NCBI GenBank assembly: GCA_023653785.1
Contig: JAMKCH010002849.1
Span: forward strand, 165,608 to 229,607
DNA length: 64,000 nt
Reading direction: 5' to 3'
Origin: Ophioderma brevispina
Taxonomy: Eukaryota > Echinodermata > Ophiuroidea > Amphilepidida > Ophiodermatidae
The notes below the pieces were generated by a model that was not told the origin of the DNA, ran no database searches, and saw only the letters and a program-made list of their open reading frames with translations. Positions 21,835-32,504 of this stretch are shown piece after piece. The position numbers and the translations under genes were made by a program. Numbering within the stretch: position 1 is the stretch's first letter; every line of letters starts with the position of its first letter.

Positions 21835-21936
21835 AGCCAGTGATGAAAATGGCGAAAGCCTGGCCCATGATGATGAAATGCTATCAAAACAACAAGGACA
21901 AGTAGCTAGTAACACTCCTAATATTATCATACCAGG
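21835..21936 (+). CDS. possible internal coding exon, unrecognised
   Basis: Acceptor ATTTTCTTGATAG lies immediately before and donor GTAACC immediately after a 102-base segment open throughout. It reads ASDENGESLAHDDEMLSKQQ, then GQVASNTPNIIIPG. The peptide is acidic and polar, unlike the AT-driven frames around it. The length is a multiple of three and the phases agree (two bases missing at the start, two over at the end). The family is not recognised and neighbouring exons were not found. The longer minus-strand frame here is probably its shadow or chance. Confidence 0.35.
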
Positions 21937-22004
21937 GTAACCATGGGTAGCTATGGGTAACAGAATAGTGCAATGGATGAAAATTCATTGCGAAATTACA
22001 TCTC

Positions 22005-22075
22005 GAACCCGGGCCTCGAACTCGCCTTACCCAGTTTATACCGTTACGCGAGTTCATTCAATCATGCAATTGTCA
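22005..22075 (-). repeat. tRNA-like SINE head
   Basis: On the minus strand, CTCGCGTAACGGTATAAACT resembles a D-arm/A box and GGCCCGGGTTCGAGA is a B box. The spacing fits a tRNA, but the anticodon arm and acceptor are not clean. More likely a SINE or tRNA pseudogene than a gene. Confidence 0.4.
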
Positions 22076-22472
22076 TGAGTCGTGACGCTCTGGCTGAATG
22101 AATTGTAAACGTGTAATTTGGTTCTCTACGTCGCATATAATTTTCTTGATTATACTAACGCGGACAATCATTACGTATTATATTGACCATGTTTGAAGTA
22201 GAGCCAGAATGGGTGCTCCGGTCCGGGAGGGGTGCTTTTGATGCTGTGAAACGGCATGCTTGCATGTCCACCCATGCCCACGATTCAGCCGGCGTTTGAA
22301 AAACACGGAATCGCCTACTTCGCTTAATTCTCCCTACCCTCCACTTTGATGGCGCAAAATTGCTACACTTGCGAGAAAACAGGACTCCCTAGGTCAGTAA
22401 AAATAATCCTCCGATATACGCAAGATCACTAAGGTTATAATCTTTTGACTTTGGTTCTGAAGCCCTTGTTTT

Positions 22473-22858
22473 TAAAGCCACTATCAGTCATTTCTTTCCA
22501 AAATCAAAATGCCCATTTTGTCTCTAAATTGCCAGTGTTAGGTCATATCAACACCTTATATTACTGTTCACTGTGAAAAACAGACACTTAAGCATTTTAA
22601 AGCGGTCCTAATGAAGATGCCACTTACGACTGTTTTTGCGCCTAAAAAAATTCGGATCCCGACTTTTATTAGTAAACAAAGCATAAAAAGCATAAAAATC
22701 ATCATTCTTGACAAATACGGCACGTTACGCTTAGCCACTTACAAGGGTCTTTACTACAAAAATTTCCAACACAACAGTGCAAAAAAATGCACTTTGATGA
22801 AAAATAGGGGGCGCTGTTTGTTTACATTTTGAAAACAATCGCTGATAGTGGCTTTAAT
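22473..22858. mobile_element. MITE with TTAAAGCCACTATCAG ends
   Basis: TTAAAGCCACTATCAGTCAT at the left is matched in inverse by AATCGCTGATAGTGGCTTTA at the right. Terminal inverted repeats are about 20 bases with TTAA at both outer ends. TTAA might be a target duplication, as in piggyBac-type elements, but it also belongs to the repeat itself. The interior has no recognised motif. Confidence 0.65.
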
Positions 22859-22859
22859 A

Positions 22860-23940
22860 GATAGTGGATGTACGAGTTTCATGCTTTACATTTAGCTATA
22901 AATGGTAGAAATTCGCATCTTAAACACAGGAAAAATATTGTTCATGTGAATTATGTGTGAAAATGACATCTTTGAGCCATAAGTGATTGATGAAAACTAA
23001 TTCAAAAGCAAAGGAAGTTTTATGTTCTGAAAATGATGCAAGAAATGGCCAATTATTGAGCCGCTTTCGAAGGAAAACGATTTTAATTGAACGTTAATGT
23101 TTGATGGAATTTAAGATTTGCTGTGTCTCAATAAAGATATAAGACAAGGACAATTAAAGAATGCACACTATCATTTTATGTAAAGCTGGTAAAATTTTAC
23201 CACGTATTGGGTTGTAACAGCCGTAGGGTTATTTTTTGATGCAGGGTTTCATATTTCGCATGCTAATGTAAAATTTATCTATTGATAGTCTCATAACAAA
23301 ACTTTGACAAATTGGGAACAGGTTAAGCTAGGAATGGAAAAAGTATGGTGTAATTTCTAAAATTTAACAAAAAATATTGAAAACAATAGAAATATTATAT
23401 ATTCTATGAAAATTAAAAGTTACAAACCGGGCTTTCCTGCAAATAAAATCTGTTCCAAAGGAATTAGAGAAATATTATGGCTATATGTCACTTCTGTGGT
23501 AGATATAGCGATTTATTTCAATTAACGTGAGGAACCAAAAATATGCAAATTTTATGATAATCATGCTTTGTTTAAAACTATCAGTGTAAAATCTTGTAAA
23601 AAACATCACAGTAGTTTTTAGCGTCATATTGAAATAACCCCATAACGGGTAAATTTTAAATTGACCAAACGAGGTGGTTGAAATAAACTACGTCTGGGGT
23701 TATTTTCTTTATCCATTTTTTTTTTTAAATTAACCACAATTTGGGGTCATTTTTTACCATGCAGATCACTGGGGTAAAAGACCCTTTTATAGTTGGTGCA
23801 TAATTGACAGTGGCCTACGAGGTCAAAATCTGTATTTTTAAATGTGCATGTTGCCGTCTTGATTCAATTACGCACACTCCATTATATATGTACCAAGAAA
23901 TTGGTCTTAACATGCTCCAGCGCTTGCAAAATAAAGTCGA
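22860..23940. other. no gene recognised
   Basis: AT-rich DNA. An inverted pair AATAACCCC/GGGGTTATT around 23633-23710 may belong to a small foldback. No coding support. Confidence 0.4.
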
Positions 23941-23947
23941 ACTTTTG

Positions 23948-23949
<2 letters not shown>

Positions 23950-24029
<80 letters not shown>

Positions 24030-24047
24030 TATATATATATATATATA
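23950..24047. repeat. (TA)n microsatellite
   Basis: Almost pure TA repeat with two interruptions. Unlike the tracts at 7.2 and 30.6 kb, no Penelope-like fragment is seen beside it. It is followed by two copies of a CTATCTGAGACCAGA/CTCTCTGAGACCAGA unit near 24070-24120. Confidence 0.9.
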
Positions 24048-24696
24048 CCAGAAACGAATGAAAGGATACCCTATCTGAGACCAGATCTGTTGAAATCGAT
24101 ACCCTCTCTGAGACCAGACCTATTCAAATAGCCACGCTATCCAAGACCCGGGGCCATGCAGGCAATATTACCATTGGAATTTTAACCCGCGATTTCACAC
24201 TTCATTTGAGCTATTTTATGAACTGAACTGTTTGTTCGGTTTTGGGCATAGTATCAACACAAAAATTATCATTCTAACAGAGTCCTGCTAATTTAATACT
24301 TTATCTCCGAGACTGAAAAGTAAAATCTGATATTATTGACATTATTTTGTAATTTATCAATTTCTGACGCATCATTTATATAATTTGTCACACGTTAAAA
24401 TTACAAATTACCAATTTAACCTTTCAATAAATCGTCATACAATTTAAAAAAAGTGAAAATCTTTAAGTCATTACATATTCTGTGACGACACAAATTATGT
24501 TAAATACTAAGAAAATGTTCAATAAAATGTTTAATGATGCATGGACTAATTTGAATTTGTCAAATAAGAAAACTTTTTCTTGACAATTATAAATCATCCA
24601 TATACCCGCAACTTTGGTCCATTCATGCATCTGTTAGTTTGTCAGTCTGTCTGGCTAATATTTAATATACTTAATATTCTGATCTCTATACATGAC

Positions 24697-24987
24697 TATA
24701 GTCGGGGACAAAATAAGGCGAACGATTGCGCGTATGTCAAGGTTGTCAATCAGCGTGACGCGGAACGTGATTGGTTTGTGTATGGGCGGGGCATGTTCGA
24801 ACAAAATACGATTTAAAATGTCAAAAATACATGCATGCCCTATTTGAGTCGGGTTTTCGACTCATGGACATAATAATTAACGTCAGTAAACTTTCTTTTT
24901 GAATAAGCTTTACATGTTAACAGATTGTTCTGCACCGTCAAATTACGTCAGACTCGCAATTGGTCGCCTTATTCTGTCTCTGACTAA
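24697..24987. mobile_element. MITE with TAGTCAGAGACA-type TIRs
   Basis: TAGTCGGGGACAAAATAAGG at the left matches the inverted right end TAGTCAGAGACAGAATAAGG; both continue CGA-CAATTGCG. The total is about 290 bases. Between the left flank of this element and the TA tract (24140-24690) the DNA is AT-rich and resembles part of the 3660-4370 foldback. Confidence 0.65.
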
Positions 24988-25139
24988 TAACCATATAGCT
25001 TCATAACTGCATACGGCAGAGGACTTATTCCGTCCGCAACTTCTGTTCCAGGACCACGTCTTTTCGACTCGTCTCATAGCGGAACTATTCATGATTATGT
25101 TTGCGCTTTATTTAACTGTTACAAAAGAACGACATTTGC

Positions 25140-25195
25140 GTGGCGTGCGTCTATAGGCGCTCGCCTTATAATGCAAAGGCCGTGTGTTCGAATGT
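25140..25195 (+). repeat. tRNA-like fragment
   Basis: CTATAGGCGCTCGCCTTATA, a GGC closing block, and GTGTTCGAAT (B-box-like) are arranged as in the D, anticodon and T arms of a tRNA. The 5-prime half is incomplete. It borders the foldback repeat that follows, so may be a SINE head or a piece of that element. Confidence 0.3.
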
Positions 25196-25218
25196 TCCTC
25201 TAGGAGAGCACAAGTTTT

Positions 25219-25752
25219 GGGCGAGTTAAAAAGTGGGCGAGTTAGGAGATGGCGAGTTAAATGGCGAGTTACCCCCACGAAGTCGGAGGCTGAACTGCAA
25301 AGAAGTCATGGAGGCGAGTTACGGAAACACCATTTAGTCCTACTGGCGAGTTACGGAAACACTATAAAGTCCTGTTGGCAAATTACAGAAACATCATTAA
25401 GTCCTACTGGCGAGTTACGGAAACACCATTAAGTCCTGCTGGCGAGTTACGGAAACACCATTTAGTCCTGCTGGCGAGTTACAGAAACACAATTTAGTCC
25501 TGCTGGCGAGTTATGGAAACCAGTCAAAACAATGCATCACAACAAAAACAATGAAAAATTTAGCTCGCCACATGGGCTTCCTTAAAATTTTAACTCGCCA
25601 CAAGGACTTCCCTGAAAAATTGTTAAACTTCGTGGGGGTAATTTGCCATTTTAACTCGCCACAAGGACTTCCTTGAAAAATTGTAAAACTTTGTGGGGTA
25701 ACTCGCCATTTTAACTCGCCACTCTTCTAACTCGCCCCTTGTTTAACTCGCC
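25219..25752. repeat. foldback repeat with internal 32-bp minisatellite
   Basis: 25219-25283 is the inverse of 25688-25752, each with four GGCGAGTTA (or TAACTCGCC) motifs. Inside, six exact-length 32-base units start at 25313, 25345, 25377, 25409, 25441 and 25473, each GGCGAGTTACGGAAACACCA plus ATTTAGTCCTGCT-like sequence, followed by a partial unit. The right half has about 34-base units with TAACTCGCCACAAGGACTTC. The whole is rich in GGCGAGTTA boxes in opposite orientations. It resembles a CRISPR only superficially: there are no unique spacers. Non-coding. Confidence 0.85.
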
Positions 25753-25860
25753 AGTTACCTATCCTCTTCCTCTAGGCAGACAATTTTAATGTATTATGCT
25801 TATATTTTTAGAGTAAGGTAGAGTGAGAAATTGCAACAAAAACATCAGAGTCAGCGATTG

Positions 25861-26525
25861 AAAAAAAAAAAAAAAAAAAAAGTCGGAGGCTGAACTGCAA
25901 AGAAGTCATGGAGGCGAGTTACGGAAACACCATTTAGTCCTACTGGCGAGTTACGGAAACACTATAAAGTCCTGTTGGCAAATTACAGAAACATCATTAA
26001 GTCCTATTGCGAGTTACGGAAACACCATTAAGTCCTGCTGGCGAGTTACGGAAACACCATTTAGTCCTGCTGGCGAGTTACAGAAACACAATTTAGTCCT
26101 GCTGGCGAGTTATGGAAACCAGTCAAAACAATGCATCACAACAAAAACAATGGAAAATTTAGCTCGCCTAATGGACTTCCTTGAAAATGTTTAACTCGCC
26201 GTAAGGACTTCCTTGAAAGGTTGTAACTCGCCACATGGGCTTCCTTAAAATTTTAACTCGCCACAAGGACTTCCCTGAAAAATTGTTAAACTTCGTGGGG
26301 GTAATTTGCCATTTTAACTCGCCACAAGGACTTCCTTGAAAAATTGTAAAACTTTGTGGGGGTAACTCGCCATTTTAACTCGCCACTCTTCTAACTCGCC
26401 CCTTGTTTAACTCGCCAGTTACCTATCCTCTTCCTCTAGGCAGACAATTTTAATGTATTATGCTTATATTTTTAGAGTAAGTAGAGTGAGAATTGCAACA
26501 AAAACATCAGAGTCAGCGATTGAAA
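25861..26525. repeat. second copy of the foldback repeat after 20 A
   Basis: After 20 A at 25861-25880, AGTCGGAGGCTGAACTGCAA at 25881 repeats 25281 exactly 600 bases later. The minisatellite units recur at 25913 onward with one short unit. This copy has about 75 extra bases near 26163-26237 and lacks the left foldback arm. It then continues past the point where copy 1 meets the A-run. Confidence 0.85.
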
Positions 26526-27020
26526 TAGAAAATAGTGAATAGCTGCCCTCTGAGACGGGTCGAAAGGATGTGGTCCTGGGACACAAGTTGCGCTATATCC
26601 CTTTCGCCCCTAGAGCAAAATGACTAGCAACCTGACGATCACCACAAAAAAGGGAGGTGCCGGTATTTGTGTTGTTAGATATAGGAGCACTTTCCCCGTA
26701 AAGGCAGGGTCCACTCCGTGATTTTTGAAAAATGGCATTTAGGAATTTAAGGATATACGCAGGCCAGGTTGTATTGAGCCTTGTCTAATCTTGAAAATAT
26801 GCATACTTTCTTTTGTGGGTAGATAATTTGAGTTCACTCAAAATTTTATGTCAATGTACTTGTGGTGTATTCAACCATAATTCCACCTGCATTGTAAAGG
26901 TGGAGACGCAAAGCTGGCAAGGTCAAAAATTAATTTATTTGCTTCGAATTTTGGTCAATTAGAACCGCATGATTGCTCTCTGTATCAGTCACAATAGTCG
27001 GAGAGATATGGTCCAAATTA
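26526..27020. other. no gene recognised
   Basis: No open frame or repeat with clear ends. Confidence 0.4.
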
Positions 27021-27021
27021 T

Positions 27022-28870
27022 GGCCTGACCGTAAAGTTGAGTATATACACAATTTTTTCGCTGAACGTGATAGATAGGGATGTGTAGAATTAGAATCAGC
27101 TGGGTGCCACCTTGGCACACTTGGGCATTTTGAGAAATCCAAGATGGCGTTGTCATAGATTATAATTATCTATTCGACCCTAATGTTAGCAAACTATGGA
27201 GTTAATAAATATGCTATAGGCCCCAATGAACAAGTGCATGACACTTGTAACATTGAGTCATACTTCATATTCAAAATGGAAGCCAAATCTAATAATTTCA
27301 AAATATGCCCTATATCAGCAAATACCTAAACAATAAACCATACGATAAAAAATAAACATGAAATACTTAGACTATGTCGTTAGACACAATAAGTGTATTT
27401 CTGATACTTTTAAAGTTGTAACATGACGTCAATCAATATGGCAGCCAAAAACGTGAATATCTTCAACAAATACTTGACACAAATTTCTAAATGTTACCTA
27501 AAAAGTATGAATTTTTGTGTCAATGAGACAATTACAAATGCACCTATGATCATAACCTAGTGATGCCAGGTAATCCCGATAAATAAAATTGGGTCAAATT
27601 ATAAATTGAGTGCAATATATGGGGAAAATGTAATTCCTATGGTATTTTGACAACTTTGCACCATATTAGTTTTTATTTCGATTTTGGCGCATTTAAAACA
27701 AATTGAAATGTATGTTGTTCATTGGTTAGGATCAAAGGTACATTTCTAATGTCACTGACACATTTATTTCGATTGAAGGTTGTAATACCTATAAATTTGT
27801 GTCAAGTATTTTTGAAGATGTTTGAGTTTTTGGCTGCCATATTGATTGACCTGACATAACCTAAGTACTTCATGTGTATTTTTTATCACAGGTATTTGCT
27901 GTTATAGGGCATATTTTTAAGTTATTGGATTTGGCTTCCATTTTGAATTTGAAGTATGGCTTAATGTTACAAGTGTCATACAATTGTTCAATGGTTAATA
28001 TAGTATATCTAGTAACTCCATAGTTTGATAATATAGGGTTGAATAGATAATTATTATTGTTCATTGGTGGAACACCAGCGCTGTCACCTTCGGAGCCTAG
28101 TTTTATCCGTTTTAAGATAAGCACTCCTGATATATCTATCTCTGTGAGGGTGACATAGTAGGGAAAATTCACCTTATGCAATATCTCTTTGTCTAGATTA
28201 GTGTGTTCTGAGGTCTCTGGGCTTTGGACCAGACTTTGGCGGGTTAAACCTGGTTTTGTGAGCGCTTAACCATTCCACTTCCCTCAGAGCATATTGCTGG
28301 AGTTGCATGACAAAGCTCGCTCTGAGTGCAATGTTGGCTGCTGTATCGATTATAGACTTTCTTTTTCCTTTAGGAATGCTCAAAGATGCCAGGCATTTAT
28401 TGACTGATGTATTGCAGAAACCTCTGCTTCCTACTTCTATTGGAAAGTAGTATTTAGACCATCCTCTGCTTTCACAGTCAGCCACTAGATCTTGGTATTT
28501 GCACTTCTTTCTTGCATATGCATTGGATAGGTTCTCCTCCATAGGGACCGTCAGTTCTATGATGATCACTGTCTTTGTTTTGGTAGAAAAGATGGTGATA
28601 TCTGGTCTCTTAGTTGTTTGAGTGATTTCTGGAGGGAACACTATTTATTTGTGTTCCTCATCCATCAGGAATATACAGTTCCTTGGCATTCTTCAGAATG
28701 TTGGTTGGCTCTGTCTTAGGCATTGGTAAGACTGGATTTCGATAGATAGGTTGTACCTCTCTACAACCTTTGCCTCTACAACGTACGGTACCAGAGCTGT
28801 AGAGATTGCTTTCAGTGTTCATTTTCGGCAAATTGTGTATATACTCAACTGTACGGTCACATGAACGTTC
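27022..28870. mobile_element. large inverted-repeat element carrying a nuclease-like ORF
   Basis: The inner arms 27156-27500 and 27750-28062 are inverse copies at roughly 85 percent by eye. Shared blocks are ATTATCTATTC, AACTATGGAGTTA, TGACACTTGTAACATT, AAAATGGAAGCCAAATC and GGCAGCCAAAAAC. A further outer match links GTTGAGTATATACACAATTT at about 27038 to its inverse near 28835. The right arm contains an extra about 750 bases with the nuclease-like frame; the left arm has about 90 bases in its place. Either the element encodes the nuclease and the left arm lost it, or a retroelement end inserted into the right arm. Confidence 0.6.
28198..28830 (-). pseudogene. PD-(D/E)XK-like nuclease domain, retroelement-associated
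   Basis: The open frame at 28198-28641 has RPDI near residue 12-15, a hydrophobic strand, then IELTVP (Glu at about 29), followed by ARKKCKYQDL and then GWSKYYFPIEVGSRGF. The D...ExT...K pattern followed by a PVEVG/RGF block is seen at the C-terminal end of many LINE-type reverse transcriptases and resembles a PD-(D/E)XK fold; that assignment is from memory of the family, not a search. Upstream, one frame change at about 28650 links to CRGKGCREVQPIYR and ELYIPDG. No reverse transcriptase is seen, so it is a fragment or a stand-alone gene of the surrounding inverted-repeat element. Confidence 0.6.
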
Positions 28871-29059
28871 TCTCTGACTAAAAAAACTGTTGTGGAACTA
28901 ATATCACAAGATACTATGGTCTGTATTTGGTAACGAGGGGTATCATCTAGAGTTATAGCCATTATATTTAGGGGCTGTCATTTTCTTTGGCATGGGGCCC
29001 AAATATTCTGGGGGGCATAGTTTTTTGACATAAAAACCAGGGAGTCATAAAAATTATAC

Positions 29060-29430
29060 CATTCATAATTAAGACGCACACACATTTCCATGTTACACTG
29101 TCGACTATTCCATCCACTTTACTACTCGATTTGTTTTATTTATTGGGGTTCCATTCATAATAATAATTTCGAAATACCATTGAGGTCATTCTATTTTCAC
29201 AGGGCAATTTGCACAAACCAGTTCCTTTATAAAATTGGCAAAATTGACTCCCCTCTATGTTTCTTCTGTAAGAATTCTAATAAAACTCTTGTTCACTTGT
29301 TTTGTGATTGTAATACAATGTCTGGATTATTGGGCACCTCACTTCTTTTATTAAAAACAAAACTGGTGATAATGTTGATTTCAGCAACTTTGATAAAATC
29401 GTCGGGTGCATTACATAATGACGGATGTTG
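29060..29430 (+). pseudogene. LINE reverse transcriptase C-terminal fragment
   Basis: The frame contains RSFYFHRAICTNQFLYKIGK and DSPLCFFCKNSNKTLVHLFC followed by DC. This is the C-x2-C...H-x4-C motif that follows the reverse transcriptase domain in L1/Tx1- and related LINE ORF2 proteins. The frame is 5-prime truncated and ends near a TTACATAATGACGG motif that opens the next repeat. The 28870-29060 stretch before it holds a GGGGCTGTCATTTTCTTTGG block typical of MITE ends but nothing coding. Confidence 0.75.
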
Positions 29431-30210
29431 AATTTTTATCATTTTTACGAAATCAGGGAAATGGTACTAAATACCAAAATCTTCAAACATGCCAAGTGCC
29501 CAACCTTGCAAGTACTTTATTAATTAATAATCTAATTAGAAATTTTGCAATTTGACGTGTTGCATAACAAAGACTTTGGGAGGTCAGTACCATAGATGAC
29601 TGGATGTTGAACCCTCTGCCATAGAAGTTTATACTTGATTTCCCACCAGGGCTTTTTAAATAACGGTTTGTTTTGTAAATATTCTAATCTTCAATTATAC
29701 TGACCCAAGCCAATATGTCTGAATTTATAAATATCGATATTAGAAGAATTTATTTATAATTTATAGTTCAAAGCGTGAATCGCGACAATCCACTTAACAT
29801 CTGTCATTATGTAAATACCAGATTGAGCAATTCGCAATGACGATTTTGGTTTGACGGATGTTCAGAAAAACGCCGATCGTTTGTTTTTCCATAATGACGG
29901 ATTTTGAATAAGCTTTAGTATAGGGAAAATTCAACCTCCTCACTATGTCATGACCATAATCGCCGATTTGCGGTAAATTTTTGGTGTGACGTATGTTGGT
30001 GGTTAACATTTCCAATGTAGTACTCCATTTTATTAAGTAAAAATTCACGAATATTAGCTAAAATAAATTTTTTAGTTTTTAATTTCGTTTTCTTAACTAA
30101 TTTGAATCGTATGTAAGGAATGTGTACGGACCCTATAGAGTTCGCGATTTTTCAAATGCGATTTTCTCAAACCAATAATTCGTATTTTGTTTAACATCCG
30201 TCACTATGTA
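29408..30210. mobile_element. element with repeated TTACATAATGACGGATGTT ends
   Basis: TTACATAATGACGGATGTTG at 29408 is matched by inverse copies at about 29803 and 30190 and by partial direct copies near 29857 and 29887. Two readings are possible: a 410-base MITE (29408-29820) next to a second one, or a single about 800-base element with internal end copies. Confidence 0.5.
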
Positions 30211-30512
30211 ATACAACCGACGAAATTTTATGTGAAGGCCTTATCCCTGACATCATTCATCAATGTATTCATTCCTGATTCTTCTCGTTGAAACTTTATA
30301 TTCACCGGTATAAATTTAAACAATCAAACCCCAGGTTTCAGACTTTCTAAAGTTGGTCAGGGTAAATTTAAAACTGAATATAAATGCAGACATAAAGTAA
30401 TCAGGATTTTTTTTATTGTTGTTCTTTTTTCGTTGTGTTTTGTTTGTGTGTGTGTTTTGTCCTTGTCTTTTATCTGTTGTAGTTTTGTGGTGTTGTTTGT
30501 GGTGGATATCCG
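30211..30512. other. no gene recognised
   Basis: T-rich on the plus strand towards 30410-30500, with GTGTTTTG-type simple sequence. Nothing coding. Confidence 0.4.
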
Positions 30513-30514
30513 GT

Positions 30515-30755
30515 ATATATATATAATTATATAATATATATATATATATATATCCTATATATATATATATAGCTATATATATATATATATATATCTATAT
30601 ATATATCTCGATATCTATAATATCTATATCTTATATATATATATATAATATATATATATATATATTGATAGAGATTTGGATGACAGATCTATATCTATAT
30701 ATATAATATCTATATCTATAATATATATATATATAATATATATTTTAAAGAACTA
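30515..30755. repeat. (TA)n-rich tract
   Basis: About 240 bases of interrupted TA and TATC repeats. It directly adjoins a Penelope-like fragment on its right. The overlapping frame of I and Y residues is spurious. Confidence 0.9.
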
Positions 30756-31345
30756 TAAGATTTTTTTTTTGGGCCTTTCTCAACATCCCTTCCACCATAG
30801 ACATTTTCGCCACCACTCACCCCTCACCTCCTATCTTAAGAAAGTAATTGGCTCGCCGTGTCATGACACCTCGTTTTACCCTCTTGTCACGCTCGAAGAT
30901 CCTCAACCTACGGCCCGGGTCTTATCCTTTCCAATCGTCCTAGATGCAAGACCTGTCCGTTATTCTCACACCGAAGCTGTCACAAGCACAATCTGGTACT
31001 AAACACTTCTGTCGTCAACCCGCACATGTACCAGTTCTCCTCATTTATGCCATCGTCTGTACACGTTGTGGCGCCTTGTACATCGGAGAAACTAAACACC
31101 CTTCTCGGTGCTTTTTCCGACCACTGTCTCTCCAGGTCAGGAACAATGTCACCAACAAACCTGTGTTTTTTGCTGTTCAGTTAACAGTTTTTAAATCATA
31201 CAATCAATGACCCCAAAGTTACCGGTATTCTGTCTACCAGCGGCAGCAACGATATCAAGCGCCCCCGGCAGAGCAACTCCTCATCGCTAAATTAGACACT
31301 CTTACAAACCCAACGGTATGAACGTCACAATTTGACCTTTTCAAG
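30756..31345 (+). mobile_element. Penelope-like retroelement fragment with GIY-YIG domain
   Basis: Blocks in order: PLTSYLKK (end of the reverse transcriptase region), CKTCPLFSHTEAVTST (Cys-x2-Cys...His linker), LIYAIVCTRCGALYIGETK (GIY-YIG motif with the CTRC pair), VRNNVTNKPV, DPKVTGIL and EQLLIAKLDTL. Several frame changes join these blocks. The subtype differs from the 6.5-8.3 kb copies: CTRCGALYIGE versus YIGLSGG. (TA)n lies on the left, and a shorter TA stretch at 31631-31665 on the right may close the insertion. 31346-31630 holds a run of A (31450-31470) and nothing else recognised. Confidence 0.8.
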
Positions 31346-31671
31346 TGCTCTTGGCTGCTGGACTAATATTCTTTCCCTTGTAACCACCCGTGACTGATTA
31401 TGATGTATTTATCACTCCTTGAGCTTGTGTCACACTTTGCACAAACAACAAAAAAAAAAAAAAAAAAAACATTTTTAAACCATGTTTTTGTAATGAGCCT
31501 GGTGTTCAACAGTGTTTGGTATTTTTTTGTTTGGTACGTACGTGACAAAGAGTTATTACTCGAAAACGTTGTACATTGACTTTTTGTCAAACCCAGCACT
31601 GCTTCCACTACCCTTGTCGGCACCGTGAAACGATATATATTATATATTGGCTATATATGAGCAGAGCTTGA

Positions 31672-31800
31672 TGACAGCGCGGACGTGCGCATTATTAATC
31701 GCCCAAAAATTGAACTTTGCTGTGGATGGACTCGAACCACAACCCTTCCCGTTTAGATCTCGGATTCGCTAATTTCAATAAGTGGAATCCTGGGTTTTCA
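31672..31800 (-). repeat. tRNA-derived SINE, copy 1
   Basis: Minus strand: GAAATTAGCGAATCCGAGAT, CTAAACGGGAAGG and GTGGTTCGAGTCC form D-, anticodon- (TCT, Arg-like) and T-arm-like blocks. They are followed by a body with GCGATTAATAATGCGCACGT and GCGCTGTCATC. The same body follows the head at 32475. Several stems are broken, so not a functional tRNA. Confidence 0.6.
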
Positions 31801-32150
31801 CGGAAAATCATTTTGTACGAAATTACTATCCCACAATGCACAAAACCGTGTACCGAGTAGATTAAATAAATAGCGCATATTATATTCTATGGTTTTTGTG
31901 TCATACGGTCATTTTTCTGTCATAACTGTGCGGAAAAACCGTTTGCTGACATAAATTTACAGTAACTAGTACTCTTTGATTGCCTTGTCAATTTTTGCGC
32001 CACAAAATGTGCGTGTAGTTTAAAGGATCCGCACTAAACCGCGATCGGGAATGGAGTGGCTGGCCATATCTATTCGTACATCTGGTGAATTGTGGGATAG
32101 AAATTTCGGTACAAAATGATTTCCGGTTGGAAATCCAGGATCCACGTATT
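31790..32150. repeat. inverted pair of about 60 bases
   Basis: 31792-31848 (TCCTGGG, AAATCATTTTGTAC, CTATCCCACAAT) is inverted at about 32088-32145. The left arm is joined to SINE copy 1. The about 240 bases between are unassigned. Confidence 0.55.
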
Positions 32151-32356
32151 GCGCCACCACGCATGTGATGGGTCCCATTCTGGTTTCTACACCATCGCGT
32201 TCGGTGCGTAATTCCGTCCATATCACGAGGGTGTCACATTCTGTACACAAGAGCAACTCGTACTAATTTATAAACATATGTTTTGAGAAGATTTGAGCTA
32301 CTTAACCCTTTGTAATTAAACTGTCATATAGAATTAAATACAAATGGTGTGAGAGA

Positions 32357-32475
32357 TTGATGACAGCGCGGATGTACATTATTAATCGCAAAATGAACTT
32401 CCTGTGGATGGGACTCGAACCCACAAACCTTCCTTTTTAGATCTCCGATGCGCTAATCAATTGCGGCCAACCCCA
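32357..32475 (-). repeat. tRNA-derived SINE, copy 2
   Basis: Minus strand: GGCCGCAATTGATTAGCGCA, GATCTAAAAAGG and TTGTGGGTTCGAGTCCCAT resemble tRNA-Arg(TCT), with an intact T arm but no matching acceptor. The body GATTAATAATGTACATCCGC matches copy 1. 32150-32356 has no gene. Confidence 0.6.
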
Positions 32476-32504
32476 CGCATGTGAACTGGGTCCATCTAGT
32501 GGTT

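Noticed and set aside
21466..21930. Longest open frame in the window (154 codons, minus)
   Set aside because: No recognisable motif, AT-driven composition, no splice or promoter support, and a better exon lies on the opposite strand at its end.
25313..25521. Regular 32-base repeats resembling a CRISPR array
   Set aside because: Units are directly adjacent with no unique spacers, and the sequence is clearly eukaryotic; it is a minisatellite.
32397..32475. tRNA-Arg(TCT) gene on the minus strand
   Set aside because: The T arm and A box are good but the acceptor stem does not pair, and the same head plus body recurs at 31.7 kb, so it is a SINE.
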